Below, one piece after another: positions 26,696 to 35,732 of a stretch of 64,000 nt of DNA. The translations under genes and the position numbers were made by a program. Under the pieces are notes generated by a model. That model saw nothing but the letters and a program-made list of their open reading frames with translations. It was not told the origin of the DNA and searched no databases. The number at the start of each line of letters is the position of its first letter. Position 1 is the first letter of the stretch. Source of the DNA: Methanoregula sp. (GTDB lineage: Archaea > Halobacteriota > Methanomicrobia > Methanomicrobiales > Methanospirillaceae); assembly GCA_003141335.1 (NCBI GenBank), contig PLLR01000022.1:13244-77243 (forward strand), written 5' to 3'.

Positions 26696-27181
26696 TTACT
26701 TTGTAACGATTATCTGTCCAGTTGTTCGTGGCTGGAATGTGGTTACATAATCGAACGATCCAACTTTGTCAAAGGTTACTTCAAAGGTCTTTCCATAGGG
26801 TATTCCAACCGTGCCAAAGTAAGCCTGTGTCCCAACACCAGTGGATTGAATACCATGGGGCTTGTAGGGGTCATCGTTCTTCCAGACAACTTTGCTGCCA
26901 ACCGGCACATATATTGTTGTACCAGGGGTAATTGTCATGGAAGAAGTGAAGGTGATCGTGAATGATGGCTGCGGTGTTGGCGTCGGGGTAGGTGTCGGGG
27001 TTGCTGTGGTGTTCACGACTACAACTGCCGTGGTTGGTACCGGGGTCGGGGGAACCGTTGTAACAACGGTTGTCGGAACAGGAGTTGGTATGGGCGTAAC
27101 TACAGGTGCTGGCTGGGATGTGCAGCCCGCGAGAAGAATCCCGATGAACAGGATCGCGAGAACAACAAAAATTTTCTTCAT
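26696..27181 (-). CDS. Cupredoxin-like lipoprotein that has lost most copper ligands
   Basis: 161 residues. The signal peptide ends in a lipobox (GILLAGC, Cys20). A Pro/Thr-rich spacer of about 45 residues follows (TPTPTPTPTPQP). The last 90 residues read as a plastocyanin-like domain: VPVGSKVVWKNDDPYKPHGIQS keeps the first His ligand. The ligand loop FDYVTTFQPRTTGQIIV has Thr, Gln and Thr where blue-copper relatives have Cys, His and Met (YYCxxHPxMxGxIxV). It should therefore be exported, lipid-anchored and unlikely to form a type 1 copper site. The gene stands alone with its own terminator. Confidence 0.8.
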   Translation of the reverse strand: MKKIFVVLAILFIGILLAGCTSQPAPVVTPIPTPVPTTVVTTVPPTPVPTTAVVVVNTTATPTPTPTPTPQPSFTITFTSSMTITPGTTIYVPVGSKVVWKNDDPYKPHGIQSTGVGTQAYFGTVGIPYGKTFEVTFDKVGSFDYVTTFQPRTTGQIIVTK

Positions 27182-27320
27182 GCATCATTTTTTGCTATTT
27201 CGGTATATAAGGATATTCAATTAATGTGTACCGTACACTGCATTCTATTGAATGATATTGAGCCTTATAATGAAAAAATGGTGTACTAAAACAGAATATT
27301 TCGGGAAATTTATCCCGCGT

Positions 27321-30300
27321 TCACTTCAGATAATGGCTGAGCGGCTCGAGCGTGACCTTCTCACGCTTGATCGCATCAATCGCAAGTGCTGCCGCACGCG
27401 CTCCCTGAAGCGTAGTGATATACGGGATCCCAAAATCTACAGCCGACCGCATGATCTGGTAATGGTCCTGCCGCGATTGCTTGTCCTGAGGGGTGTTGAT
27501 GATAAGGCGGATCTCGCCATGCCGCATCATATCAAGCACATTAGGGGAGCCTTCCTGTAATTTCCTCACCAGGTGCGCTTCAACACCCGCTTCATACAGG
27601 TAATCGACGGTCCCTTCAGTTCCGTACAATACGAGCCCGAGATCCCGCAGCTGCCGTGCGATCGGGATCACCTCGTCTTTCTGCTCGATATTGACCGAGA
27701 TGAAGATATTGCCTTTAAGCGGGAGTTCATTATCCGCTGAAATGCACGCCTTGTAAAACGCAAGCCCGAAGTCGTAATCTATCCCCATTACTTCACCGGT
27801 GCTTTTCATTTCGGGGCCGAGCATGGTATCGACGCCGGCGAGCTTATTGAAGGGAAGCAGCACCTCTTTGACTGCAACGTGTTCTATTACGCGCTCCTTA
27901 TAGCCAAGATCGCGCAGTTTCTTTCCCACCATAACTTTCGCTGCAATTTTGGCAACAGGTATTCCGGTGGCCTTTGATACAAACGGCACGGTGCGGCTTG
28001 CACGCGGATTTGCTTCAAGAACATACACCACGTTATCCTTGACCGCAAGCTGGAGGTTAACAAGTCCCACCACCCCAAGCCCGAGTGCTATCTTTTTTGT
28101 ATAATCCCGTATCGTGTCTAAAACCGCCAGAGAGAGCGACTGGGTCGGTATAACGCAGGCGGAATCTCCGGAGTGAATGCCCGCCTGCTCGATATGCTCC
28201 ATGATACCCCCGATAAGAACCTCTTCACCATCGCAGACTGCATCAACATCGAGTTCGATGGCATTCTGGAGATAGGAATCGATGAGTACCGGATGGTTTT
28301 TGCTGACCCGGACTGCCTCTTTCATGTAGGTTTCGAGTTCACGCTCATCGTGAACGATCTCCATTGCCCTGCCGCCAAGAACATACGATGGCCTGACAAG
28401 TACCGGATACCCGATCCGCTCTGCCATAGCCCTGGCATCCCCTTCAGAATACGCAGAGCTGTTCGCCGGGGTGGGAATGTTGAGTTTATCCATGAGCATG
28501 CTGAAACGGTCGCGATCCTCTGCAATATCCATGGCATCCGGACTTGTCCCGAGAATTTTGGTCATAAGACCCAGCCGTTTGATTTCCTCTTCGATCGGGA
28601 CCGCAAGATTTACGGCATTCTGTCCGCCAAACTGCACCATCACGCCATAATAATAATCCTTTTTTAAGATGTTTACAACATCTTCGAGCTGCATCGGTTC
28701 AAAAAAGAGCCGGTCGGATGTGTCAAAGTCCGTGGACACCGTTTCGGGATTGTTATTCACGATGTGCACCTCAACCCCTTCATCACGCAGCGCCTGGACT
28801 GCGTGGACAGTGCAGTAATCGAACTCGATCCCCTGCCCGATGCGGATGGGGCCGGAGCCGAGGATCAGGATTTTCTTGTTCTCATTCGGGATAATCTCAC
28901 AGGTCTGCTCGAACGTGGAGTAGAAATACGGCGTGTTTGCGGGAAATTCCGCTGCACAGGTGTCTACCATCTTGTATGTGGGAAGACCCGCCATCTCTTC
29001 CACCTGCTCTTTTGAAAGCCCGGTGATCTTCACTAAGTCCGCATTTGAAAACCCGTATCGTTTTGCGGCGAGAATGTCCCGGAGTTCAGAATGAGTTACA
29101 AGATGCTTTTCCATGTCAACAATGTTTTTGAACTTCTCTAAAAAGAACGGGGTAATGGAGGTGAGCTGGGCAACCTCATCCACCGGGAACCCCTGGCGGA
29201 AGGCATCAAAGAGGCAGTGGAACCGCTCATCGGTGGGACGCGAGAGGATCATGCGGATCTCGCTTGGGCTCGTATGCGGGATGATATCCGTGTCAATCGA
29301 GCGTTTTGCCTTCATGAGGGCTTCTTCAATCGTCCTGCCGATTGCCATTACCTCTCCCGTGCTCTTCATGGAGGTGGAGAGTGTCCTGTCTGCTCCTTTG
29401 AACTTGTCAAAGGGCCAGCGGGGGACTTTGACAACGATATAATCAATGGTGGGTTCAAACGATGCAGGGGTGCACCCGGTTACCGTGTTGATAATTTCAT
29501 CAAGGCGCATCCCGATTGCAATTTTTGCCGCAACCCGTGCAATAGGATACCCAGTTGCTTTTGATGCGAGTGCTGACGAGCGCGAGACACGGGGGTTTAC
29601 CTCAATAACGTAGTAGTTCCCGTTTTTATAGGCAAACTGGATGTTGCAGCCTCCCTGCACATCAAGAGCACGGATAATCTTTATCGCTGCACTCCGCATC
29701 ATCTGGAACTCGTCATCCCTCAGGGTAAGGATCGGGGCAACAACCACACTTTCACCGGTATGAATCCCCATGGGGTCGATGTTTTCCATACCGCAGATGA
29801 TAATGCAGGTGTCTGCCGAATCGCGCATCACTTCAAATTCGATTTCTTTCCAGCCCATTACGCTCTCTTCGACAAGTACCTGGTGGATGCGGGACCGGGA
29901 GAGCCCGAGTTCAATAATCCGGATCAATTCCTCTTTTGTTTTCCCAATACCTCCACCGGCCCCTCCCATGGTATATGCCGGGCGCACAACAGCTGGCAGT
30001 CCTACGGTGTTAATTGCCTCATCAACCTGGCTGAGTGAATTCAGAATAACACTTTTTGGGACCGGTTCCCCGATTTTCACCATGAGATCCCGGAACTTTT
30101 CGCGATCCTCGCCCCGGTATATGGCCTCAAGGGGTGTGCCGAGGATTTCAACGCCTTTCAACGCTCCCATCTCAGCAAGTTCAGCAGTTATGTTGAGCCC
30201 GGTCTGCCCCCCCATACCGGAGAGGACACCATCAGGCTTTTCCTTCTCGATGATCTTTGCTATCACGTCAGCCCGAAGGGGTTCGATATAAATGGTGTCT

Positions 30301-30482
30301 GCCATATCCGGGTCGGTCTGGATGGTTGCCGGGTTGGAGTTGACGAGGACTACTTTTACTCCCTCCTCGCGCATTGCACGACAGGCCTGGCTGCCCGAAA
30401 AGTCAAATTCTGCCGCCTGCCCAATCTGGATCGGTCCGGACCCGATGATCAGGACCTTTTTGATATTTTCCCGTTTGGGCAT
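27321..30482 (-). CDS. carB: Carbamoyl-phosphate synthase large subunit
   Basis: 1053 residues, full length. Two ATP-grasp halves are visible, KKVLIIGSGPIQIGQAAEFDFSGSQA and KKILILGSGPIRIGQGIEFDYCTVHA, each followed by its own metal/ATP motifs (VIEVNPRVSRSSALASKATGYP; VLEANPRASRTVPFVSKATGIP). The C-terminal MGS-like domain (LYGTEGTVDYLYEAGVEAHLV) would be the allosteric part. It makes carbamoyl phosphate for both arginine and pyrimidines. It shares one base with carA (ends 30482 and starts 30482). Confidence 0.97.
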   Translation of the reverse strand: MPKRENIKKVLIIGSGPIQIGQAAEFDFSGSQACRAMREEGVKVVLVNSNPATIQTDPDMADTIYIEPLRADVIAKIIEKEKPDGVLSGMGGQTGLNITAELAEMGALKGVEILGTPLEAIYRGEDREKFRDLMVKIGEPVPKSVILNSLSQVDEAINTVGLPAVVRPAYTMGGAGGGIGKTKEELIRIIELGLSRSRIHQVLVEESVMGWKEIEFEVMRDSADTCIIICGMENIDPMGIHTGESVVVAPILTLRDDEFQMMRSAAIKIIRALDVQGGCNIQFAYKNGNYYVIEVNPRVSRSSALASKATGYPIARVAAKIAIGMRLDEIINTVTGCTPASFEPTIDYIVVKVPRWPFDKFKGADRTLSTSMKSTGEVMAIGRTIEEALMKAKRSIDTDIIPHTSPSEIRMILSRPTDERFHCLFDAFRQGFPVDEVAQLTSITPFFLEKFKNIVDMEKHLVTHSELRDILAAKRYGFSNADLVKITGLSKEQVEEMAGLPTYKMVDTCAAEFPANTPYFYSTFEQTCEIIPNENKKILILGSGPIRIGQGIEFDYCTVHAVQALRDEGVEVHIVNNNPETVSTDFDTSDRLFFEPMQLEDVVNILKKDYYYGVMVQFGGQNAVNLAVPIEEEIKRLGLMTKILGTSPDAMDIAEDRDRFSMLMDKLNIPTPANSSAYSEGDARAMAERIGYPVLVRPSYVLGGRAMEIVHDERELETYMKEAVRVSKNHPVLIDSYLQNAIELDVDAVCDGEEVLIGGIMEHIEQAGIHSGDSACVIPTQSLSLAVLDTIRDYTKKIALGLGVVGLVNLQLAVKDNVVYVLEANPRASRTVPFVSKATGIPVAKIAAKVMVGKKLRDLGYKERVIEHVAVKEVLLPFNKLAGVDTMLGPEMKSTGEVMGIDYDFGLAFYKACISADNELPLKGNIFISVNIEQKDEVIPIARQLRDLGLVLYGTEGTVDYLYEAGVEAHLVRKLQEGSPNVLDMMRHGEIRLIINTPQDKQSRQDHYQIMRSAVDFGIPYITTLQGARAAALAIDAIKREKVTLEPLSHYLK

Positions 30483-31537
30483 TACCTGAGCCTCCTGAAC
30501 AGACCGTCAAAATAGTGACATTCCGTATCCAGCGGGCCTGCATGTGCTTCGGGATGGAACTGGACACACGAAATGTTCAGATGTTCACTTTCAAAGCCTT
30601 CCACGGTTTTATCATTTGCATTGATGAACGTGACATCGGATCCTTCAGGAAGAGAATCTCCATCAACAGCAAAGCCATGATTCTGGGTAGTGATAAAGAT
30701 CCTGCCGTCCTTAAACCGCACCGGCTGGTTTGAGCCGCGGTGACCGAATTTGAGTTTGTAGGTATCGCCGCCAAGAGCAAGTGCGGTGATCTGGTTGCCC
30801 ATGCAGATCCCAAAAATGGGAAGCTCGCCGATGCATCTCTTTACGGTCTTGATGGTCGGGCGTGCGGTCTTTGGATCTCCCGGACCATTGGTGATGAAGA
30901 GACAATCCGGTTCAATTCGGAAAATATCTTCCGGTGTTGCGTTGTAAGGGAATACATACAGATCACCGTTCCTGCGGGAGAGACTTGTGAGCATGTTGTT
31001 CTTGAGACCAAGGTCAATAATGGCGATTTTCTTTCCCGTTCCCGGGATGCGGTACTGGGTTTTACAGGAAACTGCAGGTATAAGGTCGTAGTCTGATATG
31101 GGGGAGGTCTTTTTTGCCAGTTCAACGGCATGTTCGAAATTGTCATCTCCTACAACAAGAGCCGCCCGTAAGGTACCCTTAACCCTCGTTTTGATAGTAA
31201 GCATCCGGGTATCCACACCACAAATGCCCAAAAGTCCGTTCTGTTCAAAATAATTGCGGAGTGTGGGTTTTACATCGGGTTTCTCACAGATCTCACGGCA
31301 GACTGCACCGAATGCCTTGACATTTTTGCTCTGCATATTCTGTGTATCAGCACCGTAATTCCCGATCTGCGGGAACGTGAACATCAGAATCTGACCATAA
31401 TAACTGGGATCGCTGAGCGCCTCCATATACCCGCTCATGAGCGTATTAAAGACGAGTTCCCCGGAACACTCGCCTTCAATGCCAAACCCCTCCCCAATCA
31501 CATAATCTCCATCTTCCAGACCCAGAACCGCTTTCAT
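30482..31537 (-). CDS. carA: Carbamoyl-phosphate synthase small subunit
   Basis: 351 residues from the ATG at 31537. The N-terminus MKAVLGLEDGDYVIGEGFG is the normal CarA start. The class I glutaminase has the nucleophile in PIFGICMGNQITALALGG and the His/Glu pair in VQFHPEAHAGP. The track ORF (31732) adds 65 residues that match no CarA. The start at 31537 gives the usual length and has ttggaa just upstream. CarA feeds ammonia from glutamine to CarB. Confidence 0.93.
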   Translation of the reverse strand: MKAVLGLEDGDYVIGEGFGIEGECSGELVFNTLMSGYMEALSDPSYYGQILMFTFPQIGNYGADTQNMQSKNVKAFGAVCREICEKPDVKPTLRNYFEQNGLLGICGVDTRMLTIKTRVKGTLRAALVVGDDNFEHAVELAKKTSPISDYDLIPAVSCKTQYRIPGTGKKIAIIDLGLKNNMLTSLSRRNGDLYVFPYNATPEDIFRIEPDCLFITNGPGDPKTARPTIKTVKRCIGELPIFGICMGNQITALALGGDTYKLKFGHRGSNQPVRFKDGRIFITTQNHGFAVDGDSLPEGSDVTFINANDKTVEGFESEHLNISCVQFHPEAHAGPLDTECHYFDGLFRRLR

Positions 31538-31778
31538 GATTTCCAAATATAGTGCGCCCGAATAGTTATTAACGATAGTGCAGGTATCACCGGTATATTT
31601 CATTGTTCCTGCAGATTTCGTCATAAAACAATCCCAATGATGTGTATTGCCTGATGCAGGGAAGCAGGGAATTGTTTTCAGGTCTTTTAAAAAAAAACCT
31701 TGTGCTGGCACGGATACGCATAAAAAGGGCAAGTGTTGATATTCAAATGTCTTTAAGACTCAAATGAGGGTGAAACCC

Positions 31779-32276
31779 ATGGGAACCTTTGGAAGAAAGA
31801 TTGTTGATACCGATGTTGACGACCTGGTGAAGCTCCTCAACAAGGCATTTTCCGATGAATGGCTCGCATATTACCAGTACTGGATCGGCTCAAAGATTGT
31901 CCGCGGGCCTAACAAGGAGGCAGTTATCGCCGAGCTCACGCTCCATGCAACGGAAGAACTCGGGCATGCAGTCCTGCTCACCACGCGGATCATCCAGCTC
32001 GGCGGGACACCGGTCACAAAACCGCAGGACTGGTATAAACTCACGAACTGCGGGTACGATGCACCCGATGACCCTTATGTGATCAAGGTGCTTGAACAGA
32101 ATATCAAAGGCGAGCAGTGCGCCATCAAGAGCTACAACAGCCTCTTGAAAAAGACCAGAGACAAAGACCCGGTCACCTATAATATCGTGCTTGGCATCCT
32201 CCAGATGGAAGTTGAGCACGAGGAGGACCTGCAGGCGCTCCTGGAAGATATCACGGTGATGATGAAGAATCGTTGA
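31779..32276 (+). CDS. Ferritin-like (bacterioferritin/Dps-type) diiron protein
   Basis: 165 residues, four-helix bundle. Metal ligands are seen in two helix pairs: LNKAFSDEWLAYYQYWIGSK with LTLHATEELGHAVLL, and VLEQNIKGEQCAIKSYNSLL with LQMEVEHEEDLQALLEDI (two E...ExxH type pairs). The likely role is iron or peroxide handling. The start at 31779 (MGTFGRKIV) is preferred over 31764 because gagggtga lies 4-5 nt before it. The gene is divergent from carA. Confidence 0.85.
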   Translation: MGTFGRKIVDTDVDDLVKLLNKAFSDEWLAYYQYWIGSKIVRGPNKEAVIAELTLHATEELGHAVLLTTRIIQLGGTPVTKPQDWYKLTNCGYDAPDDPYVIKVLEQNIKGEQCAIKSYNSLLKKTRDKDPVTYNIVLGILQMEVEHEEDLQALLEDITVMMKNR

Positions 32277-32564
32277 TATCCTTCATCATCCTTTTCCCGT
32301 CCTTTAAAAACCAGGTAAACCTCTTTTTTATCTCCTCCTGATGGTTGAGAATCTAAAAAAAACTCCGGTTCATCCGGTCCGGAAGATGATACATTACATA
32401 AATCTCCTCTTCTTTTTTTCCTGGTGTCGAAGAACCGGTGTGCCCTATCTTCTCCCCTTTTTCAGGAATAAAAAAAATCCATCAATCCACTGGCCGGAAT
32501 ACATCCCTATTTTTATATAGTAATTACAGCAATTTCCATGAACAGGATGCGTGGTGGTTTTTTC

Positions 32565-32843
32565 ATGGTTGTTGAACACGTAAACGGGAAAAAGAAAGGT
32601 ACCGTCATGCTGTATGCCCTGAGCACCTGCGGGTGGTGTGCGAGGACAAAAGAATTGTTACGGACACTTGGGGTAGACTTTGACTATACCTATGTGGATC
32701 TCCTCGAGGGAAAAGAGCAGGATGATGTGATGAATGAGGTCGAGAGATGGAACCCGAAGGGCTCATTCCCGACGCTGGTCATCAAAGATAAGACAGGTAT
32801 TATCGGATTCCGTGAAGATGAAATCCGGGAGGCACTGAAATAA
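32565..32843 (+). CDS. Glutaredoxin-like protein
   Basis: 92 residues from the ATG at 32565. The thioredoxin-fold N-terminus [33 protein letters not shown] holds the active site CGWC (Cys22, Cys25). SFPTLVI keeps the cis-Pro, and a final [11 protein letters not shown] helix follows. The start with ggtgg upstream is chosen over the ATG at 32538. A ttttatatag box near 32511 predicts a start site around 32540. It overlaps the FTR gene (TAATG), so the FTR protein is its likely electron donor. Confidence 0.87.
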   Translation: MVVEHVNGKKKGTVMLYALSTCGWCARTKELLRTLGVDFDYTYVDLLEGKEQDDVMNEVERWNPKGSFPTLVIKDKTGIIGFREDEIREALK

Positions 32844-33358
32844 TGAATCCGGCAGATATTGAGGAAAAAGAGATCGACCGGATATATGTAATCATTAAAA
32901 AGGAGGCAGAAGGCGGGGGTTACTTCCTGAACCCCGACGTTGACTTCACGAAAAATCTCGTACGGGGACTGCTGAAAAATGAGCAGCGCTACGGGTATCG
33001 TGCCTGCCCCTGCCGTCTCGCCGCGGGAAATAAGGATGAAGACCTTGATATTATCTGCCCCTGCAATTACCGGGATCCCGATCTCGATGATTTTGGCGCT
33101 TGCTACTGTGCTCTCTATGTCAGCGGAGCGATCGCCGGCGGCAAAACGCAGGAAGCACCGGTTCCTGAACGACGGCCACCACGATCCGGGCGTGGTAAAA
33201 AGAAGGTGGTGCAGACCATCCCCGTTGCACCTGCACTATCCCTGTCACTCCCGGTATGGCGATGTACGGTCTGCGGGTATCTCTGCGCCCGCGAACAGCC
33301 ACCGGGAATCTGCCCGATCTGCAAAGTGACAAAAGAGCGGTTTGAACGGTTCCTGTAA
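32843..33358 (+). CDS. Ferredoxin:thioredoxin reductase catalytic subunit fused to rubredoxin
   Basis: 171 residues. Residues 1-105 are an FTR catalytic chain with CPC (YRACPCRLA), CPC ([16 protein letters not shown]) and CYC (ACYCALYV). These give a [4Fe-4S] cluster next to a redox-active disulfide. A Pro/Arg/Lys-rich linker follows. Residues 135-171 are a rubredoxin-like domain with two CxxC pairs ([17 protein letters not shown]). The fusion should pass electrons from ferredoxin or rubredoxin-type donors to thiol proteins, first of all the overlapping glutaredoxin. Methanosarcina has a comparable FTR-type disulfide reductase; I recall this from the literature and it should be checked. Confidence 0.88.
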   Translation: MNPADIEEKEIDRIYVIIKKEAEGGGYFLNPDVDFTKNLVRGLLKNEQRYGYRACPCRLAAGNKDEDLDIICPCNYRDPDLDDFGACYCALYVSGAIAGGKTQEAPVPERRPPRSGRGKKKVVQTIPVAPALSLSLPVWRCTVCGYLCAREQPPGICPICKVTKERFERFL

Positions 33359-33592
33359 CTATCCTTTTTTTCAGTACTTGCAGTGCTGACTACGTGTTTT
33401 TATTCGTCCATTCCCCGGATAGTACCGTTCCGGCTGATCGTGGGGTTCAGGAATGGGGGATAACGAAGAGTAATAAACGGGAATTTTTTTCGTGATGTAT
33501 CGGTTTTACAACCCTGCTGAAGAGGAACTGGCCATCACCCTGCGATCATGTTCCCAATCCTGATATAATACAGCTGCCCAATAGTACGGGTA

Positions 33593-33931
33593 ATGGCAGG
33601 CACCATCCAAATCGAGATCATCGGCCTGAAAAATGCTGAGTGCTGCCCGTTTCCCTGCGATGAGAACCGCACCTGCGGGCTCTCCTCATGCTATCCAACG
33701 GGTAAACTCACGTCTGCGTTTGAGGTACTGGCCACAGAACTCAAAAACGAGTACGGTGACCGGGTGGATCTCAGACTCACGCTGGTTGATGACCATGTAC
33801 CGGATTATGTAAAAAATCTCATAGAAACTGACTATCCCCCGCTGCCCATTGTGCTGGTGAACAAAAAACTCACCCGTATCGGGCGCATCGCGCTGGACCG
33901 GATAAAAAAAGAGATTGAAAAAGAATTTTAG
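33593..33931 (+). CDS. Cysteine-rich protein, possibly thioredoxin-fold, function unknown
   Basis: 112 residues. The N-terminal strand TIQIEIIGLKNAECCPFPCDENRTCGLSSCYPTG carries five cysteines in 20 residues. The rest (AFEVLATELKNEYGDRVDLRLTLVDDHVPDYVKNLIETDYPPLPIVLVNKKL) follows a beta-alpha-beta-alpha-beta order with a PPLP segment like the cis-Pro loop of thioredoxins. It could bind a metal or an Fe-S cluster, or be a thiol carrier. It is convergent with the carbonic anhydrase gene (adjacent stops). Confidence 0.65.
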   Translation: MAGTIQIEIIGLKNAECCPFPCDENRTCGLSSCYPTGKLTSAFEVLATELKNEYGDRVDLRLTLVDDHVPDYVKNLIETDYPPLPIVLVNKKLTRIGRIALDRIKKEIEKEF

Positions 33932-34513
33932 TTATTCAATTATTGAGAGTACACCGGTAGCAAGATCGTAATAGAGGCCATGAACCTGCACTCTCTTCTC
34001 ATCAACTGCTTTTTTCAGCAGGGGATAGGTATGGAGGTGTTCGATCTGGAGTCTCACGTTCTCCTGTTCTATCTGGCGGTACCTCTCCTCCTTTTCGAGC
34101 ACGGTTGTCGGGGGAGTGATCTTTTTATCCACCCGCTCTTTTGCATCACGGGCATTGTTCAGCCAGAGCGGTATGTAAGAATCGGTGCTTTCCTTATCGA
34201 GTGCCCGGATCGCACCGCAGTTTGAATGCCCGCAGATGACCACGTCCTGAACCTTGAGGTGCACAACAGCGTATTCAAGTACGGTTGCAAAGTTCCAGTC
34301 GTGGATTGGTACGATATTCCCGATATTTCTCTGGATGAACAGTTCCCCCGCTTTTGCCTGGGTGATATGCCCTGTCTGGAGTCGTGAGTCTGAGCACCCT
34401 ATCCAGAGCACCGTCGGGTGCTGACTGGATGCCAGTTCGCGGTAGTAGTCGATATTCGGGGTGAAATCAGATTCTCTGAACTTATAATTTCCCAGCAATA
34501 ATTTGTCGATCAT
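33932..34513 (-). CDS. Beta-class carbonic anhydrase
   Basis: 193 residues. It has the zinc ligands and Asp/Arg dyad in WIGCSDSRLQ and the second ligand pair in VVICGHSNCGAIRAL. FIQRNIGNIV is the other family motif. It interconverts CO2 and bicarbonate, which carbamoyl-phosphate synthase and CO2-reducing methanogenesis both use. Confidence 0.93.
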   Translation of the reverse strand: MIDKLLLGNYKFRESDFTPNIDYYRELASSQHPTVLWIGCSDSRLQTGHITQAKAGELFIQRNIGNIVPIHDWNFATVLEYAVVHLKVQDVVICGHSNCGAIRALDKESTDSYIPLWLNNARDAKERVDKKITPPTTVLEKEERYRQIEQENVRLQIEHLHTYPLLKKAVDEKRVQVHGLYYDLATGVLSIIE

Positions 34514-34954
34514 TGTGTAGCATTCTCCTCTGTTTATGGCAACTCCCCATTACACACACCTCAGGTAGTTTGCCGTAGTGTTCAGTCGAATGGGTAATAG
34601 TTAAATTTTGTGTTTTTACTCCTGTACTCGTGGAGCAGGATAAAAATGGGGGGCATACCCCGCAGTTCTTTGTTCTTTTTATGAAAAACCCGAAAATGTT
34701 CTCTGCGCGCATAGAATGTGATTATCGATATTTATTGCCGGATTTTCCATCAGGGCTATATTTTTTGTTAAATGACTGGATCACTTGTTCTTTGTTCAGA
34801 AGAAGTCTGAACATATTTTAAAAAAATCGGTATTTTCCCCAAAAACCTGCAGGTGCTTTTATGCTTCTGAAGTGGTAACATAATAAAATTGACATCCAAA
34901 CGATGATCTGAATGGACGATTACCCTTATTATATCACTACCCGAATAACTGTTT
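34514..34954. other. Intergenic region before the GNAT/Ehr-like cluster
   Basis: No gene recognised. The left part should hold the promoter of the minus-strand carbonic anhydrase. The track ORFs here (34482..34712, 34630..34821, 34768..34980) are mutually overlapping and show no family features. The stretch is richer in A/T than the neighbouring genes. Confidence 0.4.
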
Positions 34955-35614
34955 TTGTGGAGGTGCTGTATACCGATCATTGCTTCTTATGCTGACCCGG
35001 AACCGTTCAGCGAGGACCAGACCCTTCTTACCCTTTATACACTTGCAGGAGAGGAGAGCGGAGGTTTTGTCACATTCCGCCCTCATTTTTTCATTCAGAT
35101 TGGTAAAGCCTTGTTTTCTCAGGGTATCATTGCCTCACCGGTTCAGATTATCGGTGCTGTGGATGTACGGGAGCTTACCTCTGCTGAACTCGCTCGTGCC
35201 GAACGGGAGCTCTGGACCCATTACCATCAGCAGACCGCTGATCGGGTCAATGACCGGCTCTTTGCAGCCTTTGCTGGCATCAAACTGATTGGGGTGGCAC
35301 GGTGCTCACGCCATCCGGACGGTCTTGAAGTCGACGCTGTCTATGTTCTGGATGAATACCGGCGCCATGGATTTGCCCGTTCGGTTATGATCCTTCTCAT
35401 CGAGGAGTGCGGCAGGAAGGAGACTCTCTATATGCACTCGAAGATTGAACTGGTGGATTTCTATGGAAGTCTGGGTTTCCTCCCAATGACCGAGAGTGAT
35501 CTGCCAAAAACAATCCGGGACCGGTTCGGGTTCTGCATGGGGAATCTCAAGGGGATAGATGTCTGCCCGATGAAACGTGATCCCACTGCTCTTACTACGG
35601 AACAGAATACCTGA
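34955..35614 (+). CDS. GNAT-type acetyltransferase, start codon uncertain
   Basis: About 215 residues. The acetyl-CoA-binding segment is LEVDAVYVLDEYRRHGFARSVMILLIEECGR (R-x-x-G-x-A), followed by LYMHSKIELVDFYGSLGF. The first part (AGEESGGFVTFRPHFFIQIGKALF) may be a substrate domain. The frame opens after a stop at 34946-34948. The only canonical-like start is TTG 34955. A perfect ggaggtg lies inside the ORF just before an in-frame ATA (34970), so initiation may be non-canonical. It lies 118 bp before the Ehr-like operon on the same strand. Confidence 0.72.
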   Translation: MWRCCIPIIASYADPEPFSEDQTLLTLYTLAGEESGGFVTFRPHFFIQIGKALFSQGIIASPVQIIGAVDVRELTSAELARAERELWTHYHQQTADRVNDRLFAAFAGIKLIGVARCSRHPDGLEVDAVYVLDEYRRHGFARSVMILLIEECGRKETLYMHSKIELVDFYGSLGFLPMTESDLPKTIRDRFGFCMGNLKGIDVCPMKRDPTALTTEQNT

Positions 35615-35732
35615 TACGGGTGCAGGGCATGAAAAATCGATCCATATTCGATCGGGAAACTGGAGAAAAAATGTGTAATTATCTGCTGCGTACGCACAGG
35701 TATGTGCGGAGCCGGGTTATTGGGAGTGAAGA

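Noticed and set aside
26871-27224. ORFs antisense to or out of frame with the lipoprotein spacer
   Set aside because: They arise from the Pro/Thr codon repeats read in other frames.
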